A stretch of DNA of 64,000 bases from Leptospira koniambonensis (lineage in GTDB: Bacteria > Spirochaetota > Leptospiria > Leptospirales > Leptospiraceae). Positions 41,630 through 50,003 of the stretch are shown here, piece after piece; positions within the stretch are counted from its first letter, which is position 1, and every line of letters starts with the position of its first letter. The position numbers and the translations under genes are program-made. The stretch is from the NCBI RefSeq assembly GCF_004769555.1, contig NZ_RQFY01000001.1, positions 558,001 to 622,000 of the forward strand, written 5' to 3'. The notes below the pieces were generated by a model, which saw only the letters and a list, made by a program, of their open reading frames with translations, was not told where the DNA came from and searched no databases.

Positions 41630-43918
41630 ATGTTTAACAGAAGAAAAATGAAAATTTTTTGTTCTGTTTTGGTGGTCTTTGCTATATTAGCAAGTTGTTC
41701 CCCTGAAACGGACCAAGCGTATTTACCTTTCTCACTTCCAAAATCGGCTCAGTCCGCATATCGCTCCGTGATGTCTTTAGCAGTAGCGACCACTCCTCCG
41801 GTCGTTCCTCTGAGTACTAACGGTAGATATATCGTGGATTCGAATAATAACCGTTTCAAATTGAAAGCGGTAAATTGGTATGGTGCAAGTGATACCCGTC
41901 AGGTAGTGGGAGGACTGGATAAACAACCTATCTCTCATATTATTTCTCTGATCCAGGAATGGGGCTTTAACTCAGTTAGATTACCTTTTTCCAATATAAT
42001 GCTTCATGATAATAATATCGTTCCGGACCAATATGTGGCAGCTAACCCACAATTTTTCGGAAAGACTGCATTACAGATCTATGATGAAACAGTTGCTGCT
42101 TTAACTGCTGCAGGGATCGTAGTTGTATTAAATAACCATACTACCTTCTCAGAATGGTGCTGTGGATTTGACTATAATGGTCAATGGTATCATACAGGAT
42201 CTTCCTTCGCTTATAACCAAACTCCTGAAATGTGGAAAGCAGATTGGGTGTTCCTCGTAAATCGTTATAAGAATAATAAGTTAGTTGCTGCTGCGGATCT
42301 TAGAAACGAAGTTCGCACCCAACGTTTTAACGATACTCATTTACCGAATAGCCCTAACTGGGGTTGGAATAATATAGACGATTGGCGTAAGGCTGCTGGC
42401 GAAGCTGGAAATGATATCTTACGAGCAAACCCAGACATGGTAATCGTTGTCGAAGGTATCAACTGGTGGGGAGCGATCCCAATCTTAGGTTCAGGAGAAC
42501 GTCCTCACTTAAAACCTGTTAGAGATCTTCAAGTCCATATTCGTAATGTAAACAAACTGGTGTATGCCGCTCATAACTACGGATTTATCGGACCTAAACA
42601 TAACGGTGACGATGCTACTTCCGGCGGAAATATCAAATACAAGGATATGGATCTAAATACATTCAGAAACACTATCACAGACGAATGGGGATATGTAACT
42701 GATCCAGACGCAGTTACTACGGCTCCTGTTTGGGTAAGTGAATTCGGAGCTTCTCCAGGGGAAACAAATCCTGCAGATAGAGAATGGCTCAAAAGACTTG
42801 TGGATTATTTAATTGAGAAGGATCTTGATTTCGCATTCTGGCCTCTGAACGGAGAGGACGAATGGGGACTTGTAACTTCTGACTGGTCTCAAACCAAAAG
42901 AGGAAATTGGCGTGATGAGCATATGGATCGCCTTCTTGCTTTCAATGGTAAGACTGGATCTGTTGCATATGTAGATCATTTGACTAAGATAGGATTTAAC
43001 GGTGTAGATGATAACGTAAGTACTATCGATAATGATTGGTTATCAGGTGCAAACAAAGGAACCTGTCCGGATGGAGAACGTCTATTAGGATTAAGCCGTG
43101 ACCAAAGAGCACTTTGTAGTGATACAAAATATGGAAAACTTTGGCATGCAGACCGTGCGACTAACGTGCAAGCAGTCTATGAAACCACTACTCGTTACCA
43201 TGGAACAGGAGATTGGGCAGGCGGATTTACAAAATACGAATGTCCTAATGACTATTATGTTGCAGGAGCAACTAAACACTCTTGGGGAACAAGTGGTATC
43301 CTTTGTGCTCATAGTAAGGTCCCTCTTGCTAACTCTTGCCGCACAATCTGGTTCGACAGAGGAGACAGCCGTTCTTCTCAACGCGGAGGAGATTGGGCTC
43401 CAGGTTCTTACAAAGGACAATGTGCTGATACTGAATACGTAGCTGGAGTTGCTCAAAGAGATGGAGGAGGAGCTGCACTACTTTGTTGTGCTTCTCCATT
43501 GAGCGGAGAATTACCTTTAGTGTATAAGGCAAAAAATCTTTCTCACCGCATTGGATTCGCAGAAGGTGATGCTTGGGTTGTTACCACAGCTGATCATTGG
43601 GCAGACCATATGATATATGGACCTTATGATAGAGGTCGCTGGGGAACTGGGAACAAACGAGCAGTATTCCGCATGTTAGTAGATGTTACTAACGCGAATA
43701 ATGATAAGGTTGTGACCATAGATGTTTACGATGGCCAAGAAGTATTAGCAAGAAGAGACGTATACAGACATGAGTTTGTAGGTCCAGGCCAATACACTAA
43801 CTTCTCATTAGATTTTAATATAGCACCTGATAAAGCAGATCGTCCTATGGAAGTTCGTGCTTGGTGGTTTGATACTTCTTATGTGAAGACTGAGAATGTA
43901 ACCATTCAAAATAGATAA
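41630..43918 (+). CDS. Glycoside hydrolase family 5 lipoprotein with Cys-rich repeats
   Basis: The ATG at 41630 (preceded by GGAGAG) gives 762 residues; a TTG at 41603 is also in frame but less likely. The lipobox is LASC (~22-25). Residues ~55-400 form a GH5 TIM barrel: LKAVNWYGASD, SVRLPFSN, the acid-base Glu in DLRNEV (~227) and the nucleophile Glu in VSEFGAS (~370). The region ~455-630 has three repeats of about 60 residues with the pattern DW..G..KG/YxC ... (V/L)xG ... LC. The last ~120 residues look like a carbohydrate-binding beta-sandwich. It probably hydrolyses an external beta-glucan. Two hairpins follow the stop. Confidence 0.85.
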   Translation: MFNRRKMKIFCSVLVVFAILASCSPETDQAYLPFSLPKSAQSAYRSVMSLAVATTPPVVPLSTNGRYIVDSNNNRFKLKAVNWYGASDTRQVVGGLDKQPISHIISLIQEWGFNSVRLPFSNIMLHDNNIVPDQYVAANPQFFGKTALQIYDETVAALTAAGIVVVLNNHTTFSEWCCGFDYNGQWYHTGSSFAYNQTPEMWKADWVFLVNRYKNNKLVAAADLRNEVRTQRFNDTHLPNSPNWGWNNIDDWRKAAGEAGNDILRANPDMVIVVEGINWWGAIPILGSGERPHLKPVRDLQVHIRNVNKLVYAAHNYGFIGPKHNGDDATSGGNIKYKDMDLNTFRNTITDEWGYVTDPDAVTTAPVWVSEFGASPGETNPADREWLKRLVDYLIEKDLDFAFWPLNGEDEWGLVTSDWSQTKRGNWRDEHMDRLLAFNGKTGSVAYVDHLTKIGFNGVDDNVSTIDNDWLSGANKGTCPDGERLLGLSRDQRALCSDTKYGKLWHADRATNVQAVYETTTRYHGTGDWAGGFTKYECPNDYYVAGATKHSWGTSGILCAHSKVPLANSCRTIWFDRGDSRSSQRGGDWAPGSYKGQCADTEYVAGVAQRDGGGAALLCCASPLSGELPLVYKAKNLSHRIGFAEGDAWVVTTADHWADHMIYGPYDRGRWGTGNKRAVFRMLVDVTNANNDKVVTIDVYDGQEVLARRDVYRHEFVGPGQYTNFSLDFNIAPDKADRPMEVRAWWFDTSYVKTENVTIQNR

Positions 43919-43989
43919 TCTTATACTAAGTAGATCTTACTTGGTATAAGATAATTCGAAAAAGCCGGCTCATATGAGTCGGCTTTTTT
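43919..43989 (+). terminator. Tandem hairpin terminator after the GH5 gene
   Basis: The first hairpin (43919-43950) pairs CTTATACTAAGTA with TTACTTGGTATAAG, allowing a G-U pair. The second (43959-43988) has AAAAAGCCG with CGGCTTTTT around an inner CTCATATGAG palindrome, followed by T residues. The second is a textbook intrinsic terminator and can work in both directions for the convergent methyltransferase gene. Confidence 0.85.
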
Positions 43990-44020
43990 ATTTTAAAGTT
44001 TAATCTATATAATTTTGTGA

Positions 44021-44866
44021 TTATAGCTCAACAGTCACCCTCAAAAAAGTAGCAGGAATTGAAATTCCGATCGAGCCACTTTGATTCTGAGAAGTAGCAA
44101 GCTCAATTAGCTGCCTACGTAACTCTTTTATTCTTCCGCTCTTCTGCGCAGCCTCAAAAGCATTCATAGTTGGTCCGTAAAATTTTCCGAGTAACTCAAT
44201 CAAATCTTCAGGAGTTTTATCTGGTGAAATAAAACTATATGTGTCTTTAAGTAGAGAAATTTTCTCCGCTTTTGCACCAGCCTTAACAAAATAATCCATC
44301 ACATAAGATTTCATTCCCCAGGTCATTGGGCTTACAAAACCTTCTGGAGGCGGAGGCGAGAAGGATGCGCTAATCTTCAATAGTTGAGAAACAAATGAAG
44401 TCGGATCATTTGGGATCCAATTCCCCATAACGATACGACCACCAGGTTTGGTGACCCGGACCATTTCGCTTGCTACATCAAATGGTTTAGGAGCAAACAT
44501 TGCACCAAATACAGAAAGAGTAAGATCAAAAGAATGATCGGAGATTTCTTTTAAATCACATGCATCTCCTTCTTGGAATTTTAAATTGTAAAGACCTTCT
44601 TCTTTTGCTCTTTTATTTCCTGCCTTCACTAAGTTTTTTGCGATGTCTATCCCGACTACCTCTGATCCGGTCCTTGCGAGCGGGATTGCAGTAGTCCCAT
44701 CTCCAGATCCTAAATCTAAAATTTTTAATGGAGATATTATTCCAAGATGAATTACGAGCTCTTCTCCCGATTTGCGCATCAAAGAAGCGATCTCAGTAAA
44801 ATCGCCTTTCTCCCATAACATTTTGTTTGGATTTTCCGATCCAGATTCCAAGGCAAGTTCGATCAT
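44021..44866 (-). CDS. Class I SAM-dependent methyltransferase
   Basis: This 281-residue protein contains the SAM-binding motif I ILDLGSGDGTTAIPLA (residues ~50-65), motif II/III around DIAKNLV and FQEGDACDL, and motif post-I FDLTLSVFGAMFAP. This resembles UbiE/COQ5-like and Methyltransf_11 proteins. A C-terminal ~100-residue helical part may form a lid. The substrate is unknown. The gene is divergent from the AraC-type regulator 44999-45817, so the regulator may also control it. Confidence 0.87.
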   Translation of the reverse strand: MIELALESGSENPNKMLWEKGDFTEIASLMRKSGEELVIHLGIISPLKILDLGSGDGTTAIPLARTGSEVVGIDIAKNLVKAGNKRAKEEGLYNLKFQEGDACDLKEISDHSFDLTLSVFGAMFAPKPFDVASEMVRVTKPGGRIVMGNWIPNDPTSFVSQLLKISASFSPPPPEGFVSPMTWGMKSYVMDYFVKAGAKAEKISLLKDTYSFISPDKTPEDLIELLGKFYGPTMNAFEAAQKSGRIKELRRQLIELATSQNQSGSIGISIPATFLRVTVEL

Positions 44867-44959
44867 ATAAGTGTAAATCCTATTATAGAGTAGTATCTTC
44901 TTTCCAACCTTCTACCCAAATCAGGGCAGAATAAATTCTCAGTGACAGGATGATTATAT

Positions 44960-44998
44960 TTGCAGATGATGAAAGCTCCTTGTATAATTCTGCAACCT
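44960..44998 (+). promoter_or_regulatory. Strong promoter of the AraC gene containing motif copy 1
   Basis: TTGCAG (44960-44965), a 17-base spacer and TATAAT (44983-44988) form a near-consensus sigma70-type promoter. The predicted transcription start near 44995 leaves only about four bases before the ATG at 44999, implying a leaderless or nearly leaderless mRNA. The 16-base motif TTGTATAATTCTGCAA (44980-44995) overlaps the -10 element and recurs twice at 47.05-47.12 kb. Confidence 0.65.
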
Positions 44999-45817
44999 AT
45001 GGAAATTAATTCTCACCCACTCGATCGACAAGAAAGGATTTGTATTTGGGGGAGCCGTTGTTTGTTTGCGGGATATCTTCCCGATCTAACATTACGTCGA
45101 AGAGCCGCAGCTACAGTTTGTATCAGCTTGGACGGAGAATTCCAAATTTCTTTAAATGATACTGATTGGATCTCTTTTCGTTCCGCACTCATCCCGCCGA
45201 TGGTAGATCATTCTATCCGATTTACGGGAAAGTTCTGCATATTACTCTTTATGGATTTAAGTAGTCCTAATTATGAATCGTTAAGAGCAACTAATCTTGA
45301 AAGTGAAACAGACGGTATCTTTATTTCATTAAGGGAAGAAGAACAATTATTCAGTAAGATCAACCAAATCCTTTCTAATGATCCTAACTCAGAAGAAACA
45401 TTATTAGAATTATTAAATCAAATCCCTCCGATCGTGGAAAATGATTCCAGAACGATAGACCAACGTATCCAAAAAATCGTAGAATTGATCACTACAATGC
45501 CTCATGAAGATCATTCAGCAAAAGATCTGGCAGAATTTGCGGGAATGTCTGTATCTAGCCTAGAACACCAATTTAAGAAGGAGATTGGTATTCCATTTCA
45601 TTCTTTTCGCACTTGGTTTAGACTCAAATTAACAGTGTATTCACTTTTACATGGAATGAGTCATACTGATTCTGCACATCGTGCTGGATTTTTTGATTCC
45701 GCTCATTTTACTCGGACCTTTCGAGCAACATTTGGTTTACCTCCTTCTGAAATATTCAGAAGTACAAGACATCTGAAATCATTTATAGAAGTACCGGCAA
45801 GCTACGCAGAAGCTTAA
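44999..45817 (+). CDS. AraC-family transcriptional regulator
   Basis: The ATG at 44999 is preferred (272 residues, MEINSHPLDRQE) because a strong promoter ends just before it; the frame is open up to a TTG at 44960. The N-terminal ~150 residues form a sensor domain without recognised family. The C-terminal AraC domain (~165-260) has two HTH motifs, AKDLAEFAGMSVSSLEHQFKKEIG and DSAHRAGFFDSAHFTRTFRATFGLPPSEI. The 16-base motif that overlaps its own promoter recurs between the adjacent cyclase and the sulfur operon, suggesting that these are its targets. The inducing signal is unknown; reactive sulfur is a possible guess from context. Confidence 0.87.
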   Translation: MEINSHPLDRQERICIWGSRCLFAGYLPDLTLRRRAAATVCISLDGEFQISLNDTDWISFRSALIPPMVDHSIRFTGKFCILLFMDLSSPNYESLRATNLESETDGIFISLREEEQLFSKINQILSNDPNSEETLLELLNQIPPIVENDSRTIDQRIQKIVELITTMPHEDHSAKDLAEFAGMSVSSLEHQFKKEIGIPFHSFRTWFRLKLTVYSLLHGMSHTDSAHRAGFFDSAHFTRTFRATFGLPPSEIFRSTRHLKSFIEVPASYAEA

Positions 45818-45845
45818 TAGAATCTGCGTTTTTTATAATTTTCTT

Positions 45846-47000
45846 CTATTCGTAACTAAGATACGTTCTCATCTCCCCCTTACCTTTCACATCTATTAAT
45901 CTTCGAATTTCTATTTGAGAAGTATCTTCCAGAAGCTCATAAGTTGTTTCAGAGATTTGGATCCGGCCTGGTACACCATGAGATTCTAAACGACTTGCAG
46001 TATTCACAGCATCACCCCAAAGATCGTATGCAAACTTTTTTTTACCGATCACGCCTGCAACAACCGGTCCAGAGTGGATGCCAATTCTCATTCTTAAAGG
46101 TTTTCCAGAAGGATCATGCAAGGTTTTTACGAACTTTTGCATTTCAATCGCCATCTTCATTGCTGCTTCCGCGTGCTTTTCATTCCAAATCGGAATACCA
46201 GAAACAGCCATATATGCGTCTCCGATCGTTTTAATCTTTTCCATACCGTATTTTTCAGCGAGAAGATCAAAATGGGAAAATACATCATTCAGAAAATGAA
46301 CCAAAGTTTCGGGAGAAACCTTTTGAGAAATTACAGTGAAGTTTTCTATATCTGCAAATAATATAGAAACCATTTTATATCCATCTGCAATTGTAGATGG
46401 ATTATGTTTTAATCTTTCCGCAATAGGTTCAGGCAGAATATTCAGAAGAAGATTTTCTGCTCTATCATGCTCCTGTTTGTTTTTAGAAATAAAATAGTAT
46501 AAACTAAAAAAAGTAAGAGTCCCTGCTCCTACAATATTGATCACAAAAAATAATATCTGCATATTACGCTCTACCTTTGGCACGGGCAGATGCAGATAAA
46601 ATTCTGCAATTCCAGTTAAAACTAAAACGATCAGAAATAATCCAAACCAGACTAGTCCCTGACGAATTGGAGCGAAAGAAAGAGCTCCCAGTGGACAAAG
46701 GATCGCCCAGATGATCACAGCTCCAGAATTTTCAAAACCACCTAAACTTAATTGTAAGAGTACAGGAAGTATTAAGATAAAAAGAAATTGAAGAAATCTA
46801 AAAGCTAAGTATTTACCTGTAACAAAAACAAAAAACAGGCTCAATAAACTTAAGACAGCATAACCTCCCGGGATTACAGCAGATTGAGGAAAACCTAATA
46901 TAAAATATAAAAAGCTCCATAAAAAACCAGCAGCAGTAAATGCCATCGAAAAATTGATGAGCCCATCCTTATGAAGTTTATCTCGTTCTTTAGTTCTCAT
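45846..47000 (-). CDS. Membrane-bound adenylate cyclase (class III)
   Basis: 384 residues. Six membrane helices (~15-170) without a recognised sensor domain are followed by a short linker and a class III cyclase (~205-380). The metal-binding Asp lie in FADIENFT and IGDAYM. The base-selecting Lys is in MEKIKTIGD and the Asp in YDLWGDAVNTASR, so the product should be cAMP. The protein lies between the AraC regulator and the sulfur operon, and its upstream region carries motif copies 2 and 3. It is shorter and simpler than the cyclase at 34.8-38.5 kb. Confidence 0.9.
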   Translation of the reverse strand: MRTKERDKLHKDGLINFSMAFTAAGFLWSFLYFILGFPQSAVIPGGYAVLSLLSLFFVFVTGKYLAFRFLQFLFILILPVLLQLSLGGFENSGAVIIWAILCPLGALSFAPIRQGLVWFGLFLIVLVLTGIAEFYLHLPVPKVERNMQILFFVINIVGAGTLTFFSLYYFISKNKQEHDRAENLLLNILPEPIAERLKHNPSTIADGYKMVSILFADIENFTVISQKVSPETLVHFLNDVFSHFDLLAEKYGMEKIKTIGDAYMAVSGIPIWNEKHAEAAMKMAIEMQKFVKTLHDPSGKPLRMRIGIHSGPVVAGVIGKKKFAYDLWGDAVNTASRLESHGVPGRIQISETTYELLEDTSQIEIRRLIDVKGKGEMRTYLSYE

Positions 47001-47050
47001 AGTTTTTAACTCTCATTTCTTCAATAGACTAAGAAGAAAAGATCCAACAT

Positions 47051-47066
47051 TTGTATAATTCTGCAA
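47051..47066 (+). promoter_or_regulatory. Shared motif copy 2 (TTGTATAATTCTGCAA)
   Basis: The sequence is identical over all 16 bases to the motif at the araC promoter. It lies 50 bases upstream of the adenylate cyclase start, facing the sulfur operon. Unlike copy 1 it has no -35-like sequence at the right distance, so conservation beyond TATAAT points to a regulator binding site. Confidence 0.6.
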
Positions 47067-47108
47067 AACCCTAAAAAATCTTCGGCCTCTATAAATTTTT
47101 TCCAAGTA

Positions 47109-47124
47109 TTGCAGGATTATACAA
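47109..47124 (-). promoter_or_regulatory. Shared motif copy 3, inverted (TTGTATAATCCTGCAA)
   Basis: On the minus strand it matches copies 1 and 2 at 15 of 16 positions. It is 58 bases centre to centre from copy 2, in opposite orientation, within the same intergenic region, 63 bases before the persulfide dioxygenase-rhodanese start. Confidence 0.6.
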
Positions 47125-47187
47125 GATCAAGAGATCGAAGAATCGTATATTGATGTATATGCACGTTACAAAAGGTAAAAACAAAAA

Positions 47188-48228
47188 ATGAATGATATTC
47201 TTTTTTACCAACTATACGAATCTCAATCTTCTACCTATACTTACTTGATTGCTGATCCGGAAACCAAAGAGGCAGCGATCATAGATCCGGTTTGGGAAAC
47301 TGTTGATAGAGATCTAAAACTGATCAGAGAATTAGGTCTCTATCTAATGTATATTTTAGAAACTCATATACATGCGGATCATATCACAGGAGCTTCTGAG
47401 ATCCGTAAAAACACTATGGCTCAAACTGCAGTAAGCGCTCTGGCGGAAATAGATTGTGTAGATATTCTTCTGGAAGATGGACGAATACTTCCTCTTGGAA
47501 ACAAAAGTATAAAAGCAATCGCAACTCCTGGTCATACAAACGCATGTATGAGTTTTCTATTCGAAGGAATGGTATTTACAGGAGACTCTCTATTAATTCG
47601 AGGCACAGGAAGAACAGATTTCCAAGAAGGATCCTCTGCAAAACTTTATGAGAGTATTACTCAGAAATTATTCTCACTTCCAGATGAAACCAAAGTTTAT
47701 CCAGCTCATGATTATAAAGGACTAACTAGCACTACAATCGCTTTAGAAAAGAAATTTAATCCAAGGATCGGAAGAAACCGTTCTAAAGAAGAATTCCAAA
47801 AGATTATGGAGGAATTACAATTTACAACTCCTAAAAAAATGCATTTGGCACTGCCCGCGAATGCAGGCTGCGGTAATTTAGAAATCGTAAGAACCATGAG
47901 CCCTCTAAGTATATCAGGAATTCCTACTGTTCTGAATGAAGACGTATTTAAGAAAATTGGAAACATTAAGATCATAGATGTACGTTCTCCAGAAGAATTT
48001 CGCGGAGAGTTAGGACATATTCGAACTTCTCAACTCGTAACATTAGGCCCTGATTTAACAAAATTTTTAGAAACAGGTGATCGTTTCGAAGAGATCATCT
48101 TTGTATGCCGCAGCGGAAAACGCTCACAACAAGCAACGGAAGAAAGCATTCGTTTAGGATATAAATTCACATCCAATATGGCAGGAGGGATGGTGAATTG
48201 GAATGAGAAATACCTGCCCAAGGAGTAA
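47188..48228 (+). CDS. Persulfide dioxygenase-type MBL fused to rhodanese
   Basis: 346 residues. Residues 1-235 are an ETHE1/persulfide-dioxygenase-like metallo-beta-lactamase: ETHIHADHITGA (~57-68) holds the iron-binding His and Asp, and GHTNACMSF, FTGDSLLIRGTGRTDFQ and YPAHDYKG are the family landmarks. Residues ~250-346 form a rhodanese domain with the active loop CRSGKRS (Cys at ~307). Such fusions oxidise glutathione persulfide to sulfite and transfer sulfane sulfur. It starts a four-gene operon with two YeeE/YedE halves and a TauE/SafE protein. The full set looks like a sulfide or sulfane-sulfur detoxification system. Confidence 0.92.
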   Translation: MNDILFYQLYESQSSTYTYLIADPETKEAAIIDPVWETVDRDLKLIRELGLYLMYILETHIHADHITGASEIRKNTMAQTAVSALAEIDCVDILLEDGRILPLGNKSIKAIATPGHTNACMSFLFEGMVFTGDSLLIRGTGRTDFQEGSSAKLYESITQKLFSLPDETKVYPAHDYKGLTSTTIALEKKFNPRIGRNRSKEEFQKIMEELQFTTPKKMHLALPANAGCGNLEIVRTMSPLSISGIPTVLNEDVFKKIGNIKIIDVRSPEEFRGELGHIRTSQLVTLGPDLTKFLETGDRFEEIIFVCRSGKRSQQATEESIRLGYKFTSNMAGGMVNWNEKYLPKE

Positions 48229-48233
48229 GAAGA

Positions 48234-48659
48234 ATGGAAACAGATTGGATAATGGGACTCGTTGGCGGAGTGATAATTGGTATCGCTGTCTCTTTAATGC
48301 TTTTATGGAACGGAAGAGTAACCGGAGTCAGTAGTATTGTGTATGGCGTATTGATCCCTGTCAAAGGAGATCTAGCTTGGAGATGGTATTTTATAATTGG
48401 ATTACTATTAGGCGGTCTTTCTTTGAAAATCTCAGCGCCGGAACTTTTAGCTGCAGAATTACAGACAACGGCATGGATCGGATCACTTGCAGGAGTGCTC
48501 GTTGGATTCGGAGCAATGTTAGGAGGAGGCTGCACGAGTGGACATGGAGTTTGTGGAGTAAGTAGAGTCTCTCCAAGATCCATAATAGCTACAATCGTAT
48601 TCATGAGTGCTGGAATGGCAGCAGTAGTATTCCTCAGAAAAACAGGGCTATATATATGA
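48234..48659 (+). CDS. YeeE/YedE (DUF395) sulfur transport protein, first half
   Basis: 141 residues with four membrane segments. The conserved GGGCTSGHGVCGVSR motif with the functional Cys marks the DUF395/YeeE family, whose members import thiosulfate or related sulfur species. It is one half of a two-part channel, the other half being the next gene. A strong AGGAG precedes the ATG, six bases after the upstream stop, and its stop overlaps the next start as ATGA. Confidence 0.9.
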   Translation: METDWIMGLVGGVIIGIAVSLMLLWNGRVTGVSSIVYGVLIPVKGDLAWRWYFIIGLLLGGLSLKISAPELLAAELQTTAWIGSLAGVLVGFGAMLGGGCTSGHGVCGVSRVSPRSIIATIVFMSAGMAAVVFLRKTGLYI

Positions 48660-49093
48660 AATATAATATAGGAGCACTCATCGTAGGTTTATTATTTGCA
48701 ATTGGGTTAGGAATGTCCGGAATTTTACAACCTTCAAACATCCTAGGATTCTTAGATGTATTCGGAAAATGGAATCCTACCCTACTTTTCACAATGGCTG
48801 GAGCAGTTGGAGTTCATTTTATCACTTACAAATTGATACGAAAAAGAAAAACTCCAATGTTCTCAAAAGACTGGTTTATTCCGACCAGGCAAGAAATCAC
48901 TCCTGCTTTGATAATCGGAAGTTTGATTTTTGGAATCGGCTGGGGACTTGGAGGTTATTGTCCTACAGTTTCAGTCACAACTCTTGCAAGTTTTGAAACA
49001 AGACCTCTAATCGTTTTTGTGAGTATCATTATAGGAATGTTTCTGTTTTGGTTCCTGGATAAAAAAATGAATTTAAAAAGCAGATTAGAATAA
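48656..49093 (+). CDS. YeeE/YedE (DUF395) sulfur transport protein, second half
   Basis: 145 residues, four membrane segments, with the GLGMSGILQPSNILGFLDVFGKWNP element and the GGYCPTVSVTTLAS motif, which carries the matching Cys. Paired small DUF395 proteins of this kind form one transporter and often lie with persulfide dioxygenase genes. The ATGA overlap with the first half implies balanced synthesis. It is followed after four bases by the TauE/SafE gene. Confidence 0.9.
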   Translation: MKYNIGALIVGLLFAIGLGMSGILQPSNILGFLDVFGKWNPTLLFTMAGAVGVHFITYKLIRKRKTPMFSKDWFIPTRQEITPALIIGSLIFGIGWGLGGYCPTVSVTTLASFETRPLIVFVSIIIGMFLFWFLDKKMNLKSRLE

Positions 49094-49097
49094 ACGA

Positions 49098-49904
49098 ATG
49101 CTAATCCTAGGATATATATCTTCCTTTATCATGGGAACTATGCTCGGCCTCATTGGTGCGGGAGGTTCAATTCTCACAGTTCCCATTCTTTTCTATTTCT
49201 TTGGACAAGATGCAATTTTTGCCACAACAAACTCTTTGTTCGTAGTTGGAATAGCAGCTTTAGTCGGAGCAATCATCCAAGCAAAAAAGGGAGATACAAA
49301 TATAAAAGTTGGAATATATTTCGCAGTACCCAGCTTTTTAGGAATTTATATTGCGAGATATATACTTCTTCCCTCCATTCCGAATATCTTAATTTCTGAT
49401 TTCGGGGTCACACTCACAAAACCTTTATTGGTAATGATCATTTTTTCGGTATTAATGGGTTTTAGTTCTTGGGCGATGATCCATTCAAATAGCTCATCTA
49501 GCATAGAGAGAACTAAACTCTCAGCAATACCACCTAATATTATATCGATTGGAATCAAAGGATTTATAATCGGGATAATCACAGGCTTTGTAGGAGCAGG
49601 AGGAGGATTTCTGATTATTCCAGCTCTGGTAATTGTACTCAAACTTCCAATCAAAAAGGCAGTAGGTACATCACTTGCGATCATTGCCGCAAATTCCCTT
49701 TTCGGGTTCGCGATCAGCTTCAGAACAGCACAAACTGAAAATTGTCCGTTACTTCTCACTATTTGTGCTTTAGGAATTGCAGGAATGTTTTTAGGACAGA
49801 ATCTTTCAACCAGAATGAATGAAAGAAATCTGAAAATTGGTTTCGGTTATTTTACGTTGGCTATTGCTTCTTTCATCTTATGGGATCAGGGGTTTAATTT
49901 ATAG
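49098..49904 (+). CDS. TauE/SafE family sulfite/organosulfur exporter
   Basis: 268 residues, eight predicted membrane helices in two repeats. The repeat signatures GLIGAGGSILTVPILFYFFG and GFVGAGGGFLIIPALVIV are typical of TauE/SafE. These proteins export sulfite, sulfoacetate or related anions. Downstream of a persulfide dioxygenase, which makes sulfite, export of sulfite is the likely task. It is the last gene of the sulfur operon. No strong terminator follows in the AT-rich gap. Confidence 0.88.
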   Translation: MLILGYISSFIMGTMLGLIGAGGSILTVPILFYFFGQDAIFATTNSLFVVGIAALVGAIIQAKKGDTNIKVGIYFAVPSFLGIYIARYILLPSIPNILISDFGVTLTKPLLVMIIFSVLMGFSSWAMIHSNSSSSIERTKLSAIPPNIISIGIKGFIIGIITGFVGAGGGFLIIPALVIVLKLPIKKAVGTSLAIIAANSLFGFAISFRTAQTENCPLLLTICALGIAGMFLGQNLSTRMNERNLKIGFGYFTLAIASFILWDQGFNL

Positions 49905-50003
49905 AAAACATAATTTTATTTATTCCAGAAATTCAAACGAACACATTGAAAAAATATTATAAAATCATAATTAATAATTCTTGCACACTTCATTAAATAT
50001 ACA

